NCBI RefSeq assembly: GCF_022539665.2
Contig: NC_081331.1
Span: 902,501 to 966,500, forward strand
DNA from: Daphnia carinata
Lineage: Eukaryota > Arthropoda > Branchiopoda > Diplostraca > Daphniidae
DNA length: 64,000 nt
Reading direction: 5' to 3'
Shown here: positions 38,078 to 51,865 of the stretch, in pieces
Layout of the letters: every line of letters begins with the position of its first letter
Position numbering within the stretch: the stretch's first letter is position 1
Position numbers and translations under genes: made by a program
The notes under the pieces: generated by a model
What the model saw: only the letters and a program-made list of their open reading frames with translations
Database searches by the model: none
What the model was told of the DNA's origin: nothing

Positions 38078-40019
38078 GTTTTGAAGCCAATGTCCTTGAT
38101 CGGTTGTTTTTGTTCTCGTTAACAGGCTAAGTGAAGAAACAGTCGAAACGATTCAGTTTCAGTATTTGCTTTGAGGTGCAAACACTTATTTAGTTTCAAC
38201 CTTTTCCCCACTGCTGTATCCAAAGCAAGACTGAGGGTTAGAGGCTGCTGGTAAGCCACTACACTACTAGTCTACTACCCTCTTTTCTTTTTAAAAGAAT
38301 TTTGTCTGGACAAGTTCAAGTGCCATGGAGAGAGGGGGGATGGAAGGTGCAAGGCGCCACCTTTACCCCATCAACAGGAATGGCCCGTCTACGGCAACAA
38401 ACTCAAATCTAAATATACAATTCACAAGACCTACCTCCCCACTTACGTATACAGCTCCAGGGCTAGAGATCTCAATCCATTTTAGTTTACATCAGCCATC
38501 GACATTGACGAATTTATTGAACCTCCCTAACAGCTTTATTTCACAGTGTTGTCTGCTATTAAGTTTTGAAAATGTATGGGTGGTAAGAAATGCGAGTTCG
38601 GCGAACTTACCAGAAACTGTATGGGCGGAATTTTTCAATTTTTTGTTATCACCTTATGCAATTTCTTGTTATTCACTGACCTCATTACTGAAATCCTATC
38701 AAAGTCCACATCATAATGGCATTGTGGCATTGAACACTGGTAAAGCGAACACGATCGACCTAATTTTTCGTCTGCCGACCATTTGAAAAACAATTCCCAT
38801 TTGTTATGTAACTCGTTTGTTTTACTAAACAACGCCCCCTACCGCGCGATGTGGGGAAGAATGTACCACATCCAGCACTTTTGTTTTTGTTTACACACAT
38901 GTCTTGAGAACGCACCGTAACACATATGGTGTTCTAGTGTAACCCAATATCCTTCACACTTCCGAATAACATGTCTCTTCGGAAACAAAACATCTGCTGA
39001 TGGGGTTTCCCGTTTCAGTTGAAAAAGAACAATCCCTTTACCGAGCACATTTAAAGGATGATTTATTTGCCAAAATTTTACACCGGTGGCGTACATAATC
39101 TGTATAACACAACTGGAAATCGGTTATTAGAGAAAGGAAAATGGTTAAAGGCCAGACGACGGACGTTAAAAATGCATCAAAAAGCGTTTCTTGATTTCGT
39201 GGAAGGCGGTCTATTGAATATATGTGTATGGGTTATTATTGTGTTGTTCAAATCACTTGCATACAATCACTCTATACCAATTACATGTACAGGAAAGGTC
39301 TAAATTCTTTTCGACAACAATTCTACCATACTCACAAATAGTTGAAACATAGGGGCAGAAGAGACGGATTCAAGGTTCAGAAAAGATCAGGGAATGAATT
39401 ATGAGATGCGTCCCCATAGAAATATATCTAATAAAAAAACGCTCTATTTCATACGGGTAAATCCATATACGTGCATGCTGCTGGTCTTTTCGAAACGAAT
39501 CGAGCATGTATAACGTTCTACACTACTAAAATGATACAATTTAATACAGTTGTGGTACTTCATTTAAAACTTGCGAGGAAACAGCCAAAAAATATTAAAA
39601 CAGATTTGTTTGCAATCTATAAGTGGGATGGGTTGGTCGAGGGAAAGATTAAAACATTGAAGAGACAAAATACAAGCACACGTTCCAGGTTCACGAGGTT
39701 CAAAACGAATACGCACCTAAACACACACACACACACACATCTATCGGGAATACAGTTTTGTTTTTTAAAAACAATAAAATTGGCTACACCACATTGATTT
39801 CGTTTGGATTTTCTGAAAACCGGGTGCATGGTGTTTTTTAAGACACAAAAGGCAAGGCACTGTATCTTTCTTCGTTGATTCACACATCTAATTCACTGGC
39901 TATTCGCTAGGAATAATACCGATACACCTCATTAGTGCTACTTCTATAGCTAATCAGTTTGACAAACATTACAAAAAAAAAAAGTGTTTCGTAATTTCAA
40001 AAATAAAGAAACGAGTTTT
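38078..40019. other. Spacer between ClC-B and ClC-C
   Basis: This holds the copy B promoter side and the copy C 3' end. A plus-strand frame at 38325-38786 (153 aa) shows no motif, splice support or family likeness and is not called. A short CA tract lies at about 39721-39738. Confidence 0.5.
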
Positions 40020-43000
40020 TTAAGACTTTCTTTCGGTTTCATCAGTACCATCATCAGAAGAGCTAGCACTAGTGACCCGCAGTTTGATGCTGTTATCTTG
40101 CGAATCGCTTGTTATGCAAATGCCAGTTGACCCATTATCGGATGAGTCGTCTGGCACAATAGAAGAACAAGTAGCCGTGGATGGCACTACCGCAATTGAA
40201 TTGCCTGGACCGACAACGTAATCTGTATCATCAGAATCCGAGTCGGAATCGTCGAAACCTGGAGGCTCAGGTCCTAAAATTACAAGAGAAAAACGTTGAA
40301 AATGAAAACTCAGTGATGTGCTTCACACACGTACCATGTTCAATATCGATAGGAGCACCAGGTGAAACGTCCCTTCCGTGATGAATGGGTTGACTTGGCA
40401 AGTTGTGGCTGTGTGGGACGATACCTGAGTTGACATCTTCAATGGCTTTGCGTAACTATTCGAGAAGGGCAGATAAATAAAGTGAATAAAAACATTTACA
40501 GGCGAAACGCCTTATTTTCTATCGAGTTTGTCGTACCTCTTTAAGTGAAACGATTCCCATAAGCCTGCCAGTAGTGGTGACATAGGCGTGATTCACGCCC
40601 AACAACGAGAACATGGAGTGAACTTTGAGCAGCGAGGTACGTTCAACCAGCTGGAAGGGAGCAGGATCGACGTGCAATTTCTGGAAATCCACTGGCTGCA
40701 ACATTTCGCTTTCTTCCCATTGTTTTTGCTCTTCCGGAGTCATGTCGATCACCCTCTCTCTCGGCTAATACAGAAAACAATCCAGTATTTAATAAAACAC
40801 TTTATCAAAATGTTGAACTTGGTATTACCAGTGTGACCTTCTTATAAGGCGTAGGGCTGGTTGGCAATGATGTTCCACTACCGCTGACGCCACTGAAATC
40901 GAATTTAGACGTATCCAGCATGGTCGATGATTTTCGAATGAACGCTCCAATAGCCGCACGGAATTTACTGCCGAAAAAAAAAAAATAGAATCAATGACGT
41001 TTATTTAGAGAATAAATTCTAAGAAAATGACTAACCTTCCCTCAGCTCCGGTGACGGTTGAATAAGGTGTTAACGTAGGGGTGGCCATCGGTCCAGCGAA
41101 CTTCAAAGTTTGAGAATTTGTTCTCTTCAGAATGGACTTCTGGGGACGGCTGCCCAAAGAGGTTCTCTGTAAATCATGACACATCGTTGTTGAATTAAGT
41201 ACATCATAATCATTTTTCATGGCACATAAACGTAAATAGAAAAAATTCTGACGTACCTCCTCATTGTCAGTCGATTGGATGGAACTGGGCGTCATGGGTT
41301 CGGTTCCAGGTGATTGACTATCGGCAGCGGGCGACATTTCTGCTGCCATGACTACTTCGAATCGAGACGGCCGTCTTTCAGCGGGCTTCTTGGTTGGATC
41401 TTCGGCGGCTAAAGCACTTGCGGGTGGTGCTGGTAGTGCCAAGCTGACTCTGCTGAACGGTGGTGGATCGAGTTGCAAGGACGTCATGGCTTCCTCGTAC
41501 ATTCTGATTAACGTTTTATTTATAAAAAAAATGAACAGACGTTCGAGTTAACAAAACACAGCAATCTAAGTCTACCTGACTCGTGCCTCTTTTTGTCTTT
41601 TAGCAGCAACTTGCAATCGTCGGTCACGACCGATATGTCTCTCGATAAGACCAATCAACTCTGTTCGCTGGATAGAACCGAGCAAGATCATGTTAGCTAG
41701 AAATACACAAAAGAAAACATCCCGTTAATACTGCCGATATTTCTGAAACAGAGGGTATAGCCAAACATACTTGGATTATCGACTAGAGGGAAGGCACGAA
41801 CGCGACGGCTTTCTCTTATGTTGTTCTTCAGTTCTTTGTACGACATGCCGTTGTAGATGTACTTGATATTTCCAACCATGAAATCTTCGACGAAAATGTT
41901 GTAGGCAGCTGTTTAGAGAGTATGAAACGATCAGCGCATTCTGCGCTAGGTAATTGAACTGAAATTGCATACCACTGCTGGACGAGATAATGTCGGGCAA
42001 GTAAGGCAGTTTCTTAATCATGATGATGGAATCGTAGAGAGACGGTTGAAGGAGAGTTGAAATGGCGTTGGAAACCAAGACGGCAATCATAACAGGGATA
42101 ATATGGCGAATTTGGCCCGTCATTTCCGCAACGACGACACAGATGGAAATGGAATGGGTCACGCCGGCAGAAAATGCGGCGGCTCCAACAATGGCGTAGC
42201 CTCCTGTAACGATTGAAAGTATTTCGTGAGATTGGTTATGTTGGTTGTAATCCGATTGGCCACGTACCCGGCAAAATAGGCGACAAGGCGCCTCCGATAC
42301 GCACACCTTCCGGAAACCAAAGATGCATGGCTTCTCCAATCATCCGACCAAAGGCCGCTCCCATTTTGAAAATGGGAATCACGGTACCGGAGGGAACGGG
42401 CAATGTGGAAGCCCAAATGGTGGTAAAGAACTAAAAAATAAATATTCGTTTCTGGATAATGTTACAATGATTGGAAAAATTAGTATGAAACACTTACGGT
42501 GACCAACATGTAAAGACTCAAGTTGACAAAGATACTGCAACTGTCCGTGACCCAATGGGAAACAATTTCAGCTTGTTCTACCGTCAAGTCATCGCTGACC
42601 CAAGTGAAATTGGAAAATAAATGCAGAATTTGCGTGCGAGTGGATAGCGTCGAAGCGAGGAACTGGCCCATACCCAAAGGGAAGTACAAGGTGGTAATGA
42701 AGAGCGACATCAGACCAGGATAGATGAAACGGCTGTGATAATTTAAATGAGTTTACGTTAGCTCATTTCAAAGTTTCATGTGCAATGAATGGCTTACTTT
42801 TTCTGCAAGAATGAGCTGATTCTCTTGTTCTTTCGCATAAACAAGACGTATCGCCGATGGAACAAGATAAAAGCTGCTCCACTCAACCCACCAAATGCAC
42901 TAGGATCATGAAATTACGTTTGTTAACAGCTTTATTTTGAGTTAAAGTCAAATGAAATTTTTTTTTTTACCCGACAAGAGCGTAGATAAAAAGTTCCTGA

Positions 43001-45647
43001 GGATCGTACGGAAAGTCTACTTGGTAATCTGTTCTGAAGATGGCAGTGAAAGTTTCTGTGAAACGGATGATTCTTCAATTACAAAGAAAATCGTGGAAAC
43101 TATTAATAAAATTTACCTTCATTAGAGAACCAATAAGCCTGTTTGAAACATTGGGAATTTTTTTTTAAAATCATTAAAATCATGTAACGTTTGCAGCAAT
43201 AAAAATTTATCGTTACCATTAGCCTGAACATGAGAGCGCCGAAAACGGCAGAGAAGAATCCACGCCAGTAATTACGAATGGCAAAGTAAACGGATGTCAC
43301 TTCAATGCTGAACAGGACACCTGTTGTAAATTCATATTTAAATCGTCAGTTATCGAAACCGGATGAAACTAGAAACTTATATAGACTGACCTCCAATGGG
43401 AGCGCCGAAATTACACGACACACCCACAGCGCAGGCAGCGGCCAACATTTCGCTATTTCTCGATTCATTTTCATAAATTCCTTTGAAAGATGTCACCATC
43501 TTGGACATGAGAGTAGCCACGACGCTGGCAATGTGCACCAGTGGACCCTGTGCGATCCCAAATAAAACACGATAAGGATCATTTTTTTTTTTTTTGTTTG
43601 AGAAGGCCTCCGAAGCTGTTTATTACCTCTTTACCCAATGGCATTCCAGAGCCGAGTGCAGCTGTGAGCGCTATCACTTTAGCCACTCCAGTGCGGAAGG
43701 TTAAATACTCTTTCAAAACAACACCTCGCAAAATGGTTTTCATCTCCGGAATACCCGAGCCTTAAAAAAAAAAAAAAAAAAAAATTAGGGGCCTAAAAAC
43801 AATTTTTCAAAATATGGGTCATAAATAAAAACGATGGAAATTGAGCTGCACGAAATGCATTGTTAAGGACGTACACCCACAGATGGAGGAAAATCGAGTG
43901 CATCATCAAATATTGAAGATTGACGTGACAATCGAGGCTTTTCCTTTTTTTTTTTTTTTTACTTTCCGTGTGCGAATTACCGTACAACACCCTGCGATAC
44001 AAGCTGATAAACGAGGCCGACTACATAGTACACGCACTGCTACCGTATCCCGTTTCAGATCCAGTTCGAAGCGGTGCGGAAACACAAAACAGACTCGTTA
44101 TTCATTTTAGTGTAAATATTCCGTGTCGGCCAGGATGTGAAGAGAGACAAGATAAAAGGGGGAGAGTCATAAGAAAGAGAATGTGCAGCACAATAACATA
44201 CCGATGGCTTGCGGTGCCAGGATGTGAACGAAGCCGGCCGAAAACAGGACGAGAAAGACGGGCAAACAGATCCAGGCCAGGTACTGTAAAAACGGATGCG
44301 TCGTCAAATCACGGTACATCCAAACGCGCGCTATATTCAAATTGAACATTCGTTTTGTTTTTTAAAAATTTATTTACATCACTTTCAATTTTTAATTGGC
44401 GAAGAAATGGAAATGATGAACTTACCGGTGTTGCACATGGCGATTCCGTAGTCCATTATGTAGCTGAGCATGGCCACGATGATACCGAGCAAGGCAAGGA
44501 AAACCCAGTCTTCTCCAATTTTGGCGAAAGTGTGACGCCATATGAAGGAGACAACTCTCAGGAAACGGGAAGTCCATTTGCCGCGGTAGGTGCGCAACTC
44601 TTTGCTCCGCAATTTTTCCTCCTTCTTGCGCTGTTTCTCCAGTTCACGAAGTTCGGCCGCTTGTTGCCTCGCATACTCTCCGAGACTCCGCGAATACCGT
44701 CCGTACATCTTGTTTCATTTGACGCATCGTCAAAACAAAAGAAGACAAAAGCAAAAGATGCGTTAAGTCAAATGCACACACAACGACAGCAGTGAGCTGA
44801 ATAAAAAAGAAAACTGTTTTTGCACTCGGGCCAATTGCAGGTTAGGACGTGAATAACATTCCAAATGCAGGTCATCGTCATCAAGCGGGTGGGGAGTGAT
44901 AAAAAAAAATGCGATCACTAGTGCACACACACACACAATCACCACACGATTGAGAGAGGAAAGCTTAATCGGCCGAGTTCCAGCAACGTCGTACACCGCT
45001 GGTGTTGTAAAAACTTTCTCAATTACAGCACGAATCGCACTCTTTCTGCTAGCACAGTTGAACACCCGGTGACTTGTCTTTGTCATCCGGAAGACGAAAT
45101 GAAACACAAACGATCCTCCAGTTACGCAGAGCCAAAAAAAAAGAAGGAACAACATAATCTATATTGGTAGAAACAAGGAGAGCATCAGGGGGAGGAAAAG
45201 GCATTGTCATGCAGAAAGTACCAGTGTAAAAACGTAGTTAAAGTTGGAGTCGATATCAATTAGTTCGGGATTCCGATTCATTACGTCGCACCTCGGACTA
45301 GGCCACATCGTCCCTTTAAGACGATGATCGGCCCTCTCTCAAAGCGAAAAAAAAAAGAGCCGGACGATTGAACTTCTTAGCGGCTTGACACACGTTCTGT
45401 GACTGCCCCAACTGGCAAGTTGCAGTGAAGAGACTCCCTGACTTTCTTGCACACGCAAAAAACAAAACAAAACAAAACAAGACAGCAACAGCAAAAAAAA
45501 AAAAAAAGTTCGCCAACATCCGAAAAATCAAACGCACGACCTATGGACACACGACACGCCATGCTAAAAACCTCAGCGTTTGACGGGCGCCGAGCCAGCG
45601 CGGTTTAAAATAGGTTTTGGAACTCCCGCAGGATGTCGAACGCGAAA

Positions 45648-45678
<31 letters not shown>

Positions 45679-48600
45679 TACTAGGAAATGTAAGCTATAG
45701 GATTTTAACTAAAAAGATGGGCTGATTTCGTCACAGCGAAAAACATTGCGGGACTAACTCAAGGACCTTTCTCGACACCTCAAAAGTGTGACGCAAGGCA
45801 CCGGCCAATGACCGTCTTATTATTCAAATTAACCCGAGCTTAAAAAATTTTTTCTGATGCGAATGAAATCATTTTCCGTTTTTATATCGGATTCATTTTA
45901 AAATACTAGTCGGCAAAACGTCTTTTCACGTCACGATCGATCACACGCAAAGCGCATCGGGGTGGAATTCGATGACAGATTTTTGCGACATAACGAGTCA
46001 TTTCACTTGAAAGAGGTGATAGCCAATATTATTTTTCCTTGGCTAAAAATTCGACGAGATTTGGGTTAAAACAAATTGAAAAGTTAACGGGGACCTTGTC
46101 CTATAAGGCTTTATTCCACTAATGAAAAAATCTTTCAACGGATCCTGTTCATTTCAGATCATGGGGTTGGTACACACGGATCCAGCTTTTAAAAGCTAGG
46201 CCAAGCCCAAATAACTAATTAAAACAGCAACTATGAGTGAAAGGTGAACCCCCTCAGGTTACATTATTTAGACCCCAGACAGGTAGGTTCACCTCGATAT
46301 TTGGATTTGACCCTCGCTATAATTTTCTGCACGGCCATTAAAAGGATTTTACGTGTAGCAATACTTTCACTTTTTTTTTTTTTTAACTTGCGAATCATCG
46401 TATAAAAATTTACAAAAAAATCCGTCGGTGACGTTTATTCACCTTGGTTCTATTTACACGCCAGCCGGCGAATGGCAAATAGTTTTTATGCAGTTGCTTG
46501 TAAAAAAACCAACCTTGATAGGTACCGGCTAGTGCAGTGTACTCCGTACCCCCTTCCAAATAAGGATTTGTTTCAAATCTTTTCCGAGGACTTGAAAAAC
46601 AACACAAAAACGCAGGAAAAACAAGTTTTTTTTGTGTAAGAAACAAAACAAAAAAATTGTTCCTGTTTTTTTTTCAGAACTTTTAATATAAGGTAACGAT
46701 GTCATGGAAAAACGTCTGAAAAATTTCGAAACTAAAAAGAAAAATTTATTTTCATGGCATTACGGTCTAACATTCAGTTTGGGACATTTTTCTCGAGATC
46801 TTTAACTGTCAAAAATTGGCATCGACTTCTTCAAAGCATCCAACGGTACACGCAATAAAACGGTGCCAACCCCAAAAGAACAGCCAGATGGCAGTAGGGC
46901 GCATATAGAAAGGCCTCGGTCATTTAAATGGGACAAGGTTGGGCCATTCGTAGGTGGAGAAGAAAAACCTTTAGAAGCCAGCAGATGGTATCAAAATAAC
47001 ACTAGCAATATACCTTGACCACTTGATGATGGGTCCCAAAATTCTATACATCTTGCATAACAAACCCCCCAAAAAATGTTTTAAACCGTTCAAAATTGCA
47101 AGGACGAACGATAAGATTCGGCAGGTACTGAGAAAACCTTGACGCTATTCATAAAAGAGTTATTTCTAAAGCCCTTAAAAAATGGTGCCGTGTGTTCGTG
47201 AATCTGTTTTGAACACGCTTCTTATTTTGTACATGAATAATAATTTCTAGGGTAGACTGAAAAAGGGCCTGAATTGGGAAGCGTGCCCTTTTTTTCCAAA
47301 AAATTGACTGCTTTTGTTTTCCGCCTTCAGTCAAAAAAACAAATCATGCCCAACCACGTCTTCACCTCTCGGCAGAGTATTTAAATAAAAAAAAATTAGA
47401 TCACAGTTTCTGAATACGTGACGTCAATGCACTCAAACCGCATTCATCCTCCGGGTTGGAAAACAAAAACAAGAAACGGAAACACTCGACCGCAATGAGT
47501 CAAGAACGGGGGAAAGGAAGTTCGATAGACGATGTGTATATACACGGAGTTGTATGTTATAGGGGTGGTGCCCTACGCACTGAATAAGGGGCCTTCCTGT
47601 TAGCAGAGTCCACTTTGTTTTAATGCCAAGCAAGAGACGAGTATATGATTGGTTCCTCTCCCCCATATATCCTGATTAACTTGACTATGGCGCTACAACG
47701 GGAATTCCAAACGTCGGGATGTTGTTCATTGAATCAAAAAAGAAAAAAGGGCAGTTCACGAACGAAGACAAACGGCTAGAGGCGATTCTTATTTAGGATT
47801 TCCCACATGTTTGCTCGTACAGAACACGAGCGTTCGTCTCTTGCTTCGTCACCTGCTCTATAGGGGAAAACCTGTTTCGTTAGCAGGTCGAATGAGAGCA
47901 CGCCAAGGTCTTTTGGGGTTTTTTGCTGAAACTATACAAGGTTCCCGAAGTTCGAAAAAAACGGTTCTTGGGACGTACACAAGAGACTTGCAATTACTGG
48001 TTCAAATTTAAGAAACAAAAACAAAAAAAACAAGCCTTATAATTTGCGTAAAGTAGATAGTGTCGGCAGTGGTTAGGGATTCGATAGCAAAGTTGAATCG
48101 AGAACAAGGTAAACCTTGACGTCTCCCGCGTGACAATCGCAAGACTTTTTCAATGAGATACGGCCATTTTGCGCAGCTCACGTTTTTGTGAAATCGAAAA
48201 ACGGGAAAGGATGTAAAAAGAAAAACAAAAAAATCTTGAAACCAAGGCTGGTGGAAAGAGGAAGCGCAACGAATATGGAAATACGTTTCAGCTACGAAAA
48301 CCTTTCGTTGTGTTCGAAAAAAGGCCCTTAATGCCTTATAGGGAAGGGGAAAAACCCTCCAGTTGGAGAAACTGTTGGCGTGAAAAACACATGCCAATCG
48401 TGCTATTCCGGCGCCTTTCTGTTTTCCCTTTAGCTTTCGTGAATTGGCGGATACATCTGAATACTTAAGAATTAGAAATTCATGCCAAAAAAACAACACG
48501 TCAAGGGTCCTGCCCAGGCCTTGACTCAAGACTGTTCTTTACGTCAAGATACAAGACAATCTAAAAAGCCCTCCTTTCCTTTTTATTGTGTGTTTATGGG

Positions 48601-51600
48601 AGAGGGGTTGAAGAGAATTGGCAAAGAGACGAGTTTAAAGAATGAAATTATCTCCGGATATCCCATTGAGATATTGGTAGGTCCGGTTTGAATCTGCACA
48701 ATGGGATGCGTTCAGTTCACGGTCAACTTCCACGCATTTGCGCTTTAATAAAATATCCTTCAGGAAATGCGCCATTACGTCGTCGGGAAATTCCATCAAC
48801 CACAAAAACATGAAAAAAAAAAAAAAAAAGTCAGATGATTCCATGGCCGCCAGTCATTTTTCCGCTAGTGCCTCTTCCACGAATTACACACCCACCAGCG
48901 GTTTCTTTCTTTTTTTTGCTTAAAGAAACTACAAATAAAAATTCATTCGACTGACTACACGCAGGACGATAATAATGTAGAAACATTGTAAAGTAACAAA
49001 AAAATATATATGTAAAGAAACTACCCACAAAAAAAAAAAAAAATAAGGTAGATAAAAAAAAAAAGGGAACAATTCAAAGTAGGTCTTCACCAGCGGGATT
49101 CCGCACGTTCATGGTACCGACTGGTACGGCGACTCCCGCAAACACGCACAATTATACGAGCAAAGAAACGGGTTTTAAAGAGGAGAATAAACGCAAAATC
49201 ATTTCTCAAAAGCCAGAAAATCAAATGATGCTGAAAAAAAAATTTATCAATTTGCCGCGACACTTTGATTTGTAAAAAAAAAAAAAGCTGCAAATGAAAA
49301 CCCCATAGATAAGTTTGTGATCCAGTTTCGTCAGCACCTCGTGATGTGTTTTTATTTACTGTTTGTTATCAGATGGCGATTTTCTAAAGTTCTCAACCAA
49401 CAAAAACAAAAAAAAGTCCGAGCCGTGATTGCGCTTTTCTCCTTGGTTCGACACACCAATTTGCTTCGTGTAGAGCATCTCCTATTGGGAGATGGCCAGA
49501 TTTCACAACAATAGGACGTGCGCATAATCAGCGCTCCCCGACCTGTTGCGAGCTTTTGAATAAACATAAGAAGCCGTCGATTTAAAAGACATTGAATGAA
49601 GAAAAAAAAGAAGCTTGACCTTAATTTCCTATAAGTGTCGAAAAAAAATGTACCCATTTTCTCGAAAAATGTGAGATAACAGTCCATTTGAGAAGCGCTT
49701 TCTCCTTTCAGTCCAACATGTTTCTCTATTAAGATTACACAATAAAAAAAAATCACGACTTTCCGTTTCTAAAAGAAACAAAAAATTTGATCAGGAGAAA
49801 ATAGTGAACGGAAAACTTTCCCTCCTATTTCTTTAAATAGATTAATAATATTTCTTTTTTTCTGTATGGCGGACATTTGCAACATCCCCTAAAAAAACAA
49901 ACTTTCCTTCACTAGGAATTCAAGTGGTTCCGCATAGCGCATGGTTAGTCATCCATCGCATTATGCCCAACAGAAAAAAATGCATCGGTGAACGAAGGCC
50001 TGGCTCTTCCTGTAATGATGAGAAAGTCTGTTTCTTTTTATCGCACAAAACGTCTTTTGCCTCCTCCCATGTAATCAACTAGAACCCTTCCCGTTTCATT
50101 TGAATAATGTCAGCCTTTACGCAATGGCCTTCCGCAACAAAACACTGACGCAACACCGAAAAAAACCTAAAGAAATCGAAAACCCTTTGGCTAGGCCGTC
50201 TTCATCGTCACGAGTGAAAGTGAGTCTTCTCTGACTGCCCAAAAGAAAAAGAAGGATGTGAAAAATAAGGTGTTGGAAAAGAATAACCGCCAGGCGTCTG
50301 CCTATGCTGTAGAAAATTTAAAAAAAAAGCTGTTTCTGGCGAGTCGTTGCCCCTCCAAGCGTGAATCAATGCAACAGCACGCGTGCAAAGTGCTGAAAAA
50401 ATGTTTTTAAAGTTTGAAAACATTTTTAAAATAGGAAAAGCGAAGGCATCACTGCGAAACATGTTCGATTAGTTGAAGAGGGAAAAGAACATCCTAGTGT
50501 GGACACTGAACGATGATGTAACGTTTAAAAATGTTTGATATCCACGCTATGAACCAAAACAAGAAAACGCCCAATCATGGGAAAATGTCGTTTAAACAGC
50601 TGATGGCTGGCCATGTCGGTATTTGTCCAAATGTCACGCGCCCAAGTGATAAGAGTTCATCATCACATGATCTAAGATTATTGCTTTGATTACATGGTGT
50701 GCTCAGACTGAAAAGTAAAAGGCTCAGGTGTCTCCCGTTCGTGTGATCCCCGTTCACGATTTTTATCGCATCCTTATTGGAGTGCTTTACCATGACTGTG
50801 TCACGCGCCCGTTCGGCTTCTCTACATGAAGGGATTAAACGTACACGGTGACCGCCTCCCTCGTACCATGTTTACTGATAAATTAGGTCAATCTTAAGAC
50901 TCTCTCACATGTTTAATTTGAATCACGCGCTACGTGATTACTCGTGATAGTCTGGTACAAAAACAGTGCAATTTCTCCTCGCAAAAAGGAAGATTGAATT
51001 CACTCAGCTCCATTATCTAGTCATGACTAAGGAAAACTGTGTTATAGAATTTTTAAAGCTGTTTAACACATAAAAGAATAAGAAAAGAAATGAAAAAAAA
51101 GAAGGCGTTTTTGACTTGGCAACAACACGATCACGACGTAAAACTTCACCCACCTTCAACCCTGCGGCATCTACCCCAAAATGTGACCACTCCTATTCCA
51201 GTGCCTGCAGAGCCCTGTGGCTGTTGTGAACGTCAACAAGGTGGCCGCCACTTTGCTCTTTTTTTTTTTTTTTTTACCTTTCTTTCTATTTTGCATAGCC
51301 GTACCTGGTACGTCTAGCTCGTTTTTGGCCGTGAAAAAAGTCTTAATTGCAGGTCATCGGCACCCGAAAAGAAGCCCATTTTTTTCCACCCCAGTTTTAC
51401 AAAGGAATCTTTTTGCTTAATACAAAAGGTCAAGTTATAAACGGAATGCAATAAAAGTTGGCAAAACTTTCATGTCCATAACGGGCCTTTTTCTTAACAA
51501 CCTGTAGAAGTCTACGAACGACGTCAAAAAAAGATTTCAGAACCATTCGTGCCTAACCCGTTTGTTTTGCAATTTCCGCATTCGTAATCGAAACGAAGTT

Positions 51601-51865
51601 AGGAATTTCGAGAACGATAAATACTTCGGGATAAAAAGAAAAGGAGCATTTAAAGCAAATTGCTTTTGAAATAGTCTCAAGGTCAACTTGTTGATCGAAT
51701 GGCATTGCCTTCGAGATTTACATACACAACAATCAAGATTTCTACTTTTTAGAAAGACAAAGACTCGGTAAAAAAGCAAACTGAATAAACAATTCGTCTT
51801 GCACTCACCAGCGTGTGTTGATAGCCAAGTTCCAGCTCTCCTTGAATCTGGTCGGACGTCGCCAT
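40020..51865 (-). CDS. ClC-a: ClC-2/ClC-a type voltage-gated chloride channel, tandem copy C
   Basis: There are 20 exons: 51809-51865, 44426-44708, 44202-44330, 43627-43760, 43391-43547, 43217-43320, 43117-43138, 42971-43055, 42798-42899, 42498-42732, 42268-42430, 41973-42203, 41771-41908, 41576-41696, 41257-41503, 41036-41166, 40829-40967, 40537-40764, 40335-40455 and 40020-40273. Phases agree throughout and the product is 1026 aa. Features are GSGIPE and GKEGP near residues 160-208, GAAFGR in the membrane domain, and two CBS domains; the second contains [17 protein letters not shown]. The tail is Ser/Asp-rich. Exon 1 (MATSDQIQG...GYQHTL) lies 7.1 kb upstream of exon 2 and is assigned by its GYQxT-MYG junction, orientation and phase. 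Exon 2 begins with its own ATG (MYGRYSRSL), so a shorter isoform from an internal promoter is possible. Closest to copy B. Confidence 0.92.
43474..43538 (-). repeat. 65-bp tract identical between ClC-C and ClC-B
   Basis: The partner of 35159-35223. The bases just outside differ (TAGG versus CAGT on one side, CTCG versus TTCA on the other). Confidence 0.85.
44709..51808 (-). other. 7.1-kb first intron of ClC-C
   Basis: Far longer than the other introns of the array, which are mostly 50-120 nt, and than intron 1 of A (1.6 kb) and B (2.0 kb). It contains a CA microsatellite (45653-45678) and homopolymers. The largest frames inside (minus 48008-48529, 173 aa; minus 49352-49756) have no recognisable domain. 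No additional ClC-like first exon was identified, although alternative first exons or enhancers could lie here. Confidence 0.6.
45653..45678. repeat. CA microsatellite in ClC-C intron 1
   Basis: An uninterrupted run of CA dinucleotides, about 13 units. Confidence 0.9.

Noticed and set aside
38325-38786. 153-aa plus-strand frame between ClC-B and ClC-C
   Set aside because: No family likeness, low-complexity composition, and no supporting splice sites or promoter.
48008-48529. 173-aa minus-strand frame inside ClC-C intron 1
   Set aside because: Composition is Phe/Arg-rich as expected from AT-rich intron DNA, with no motif and no neighbouring exon-like segments.
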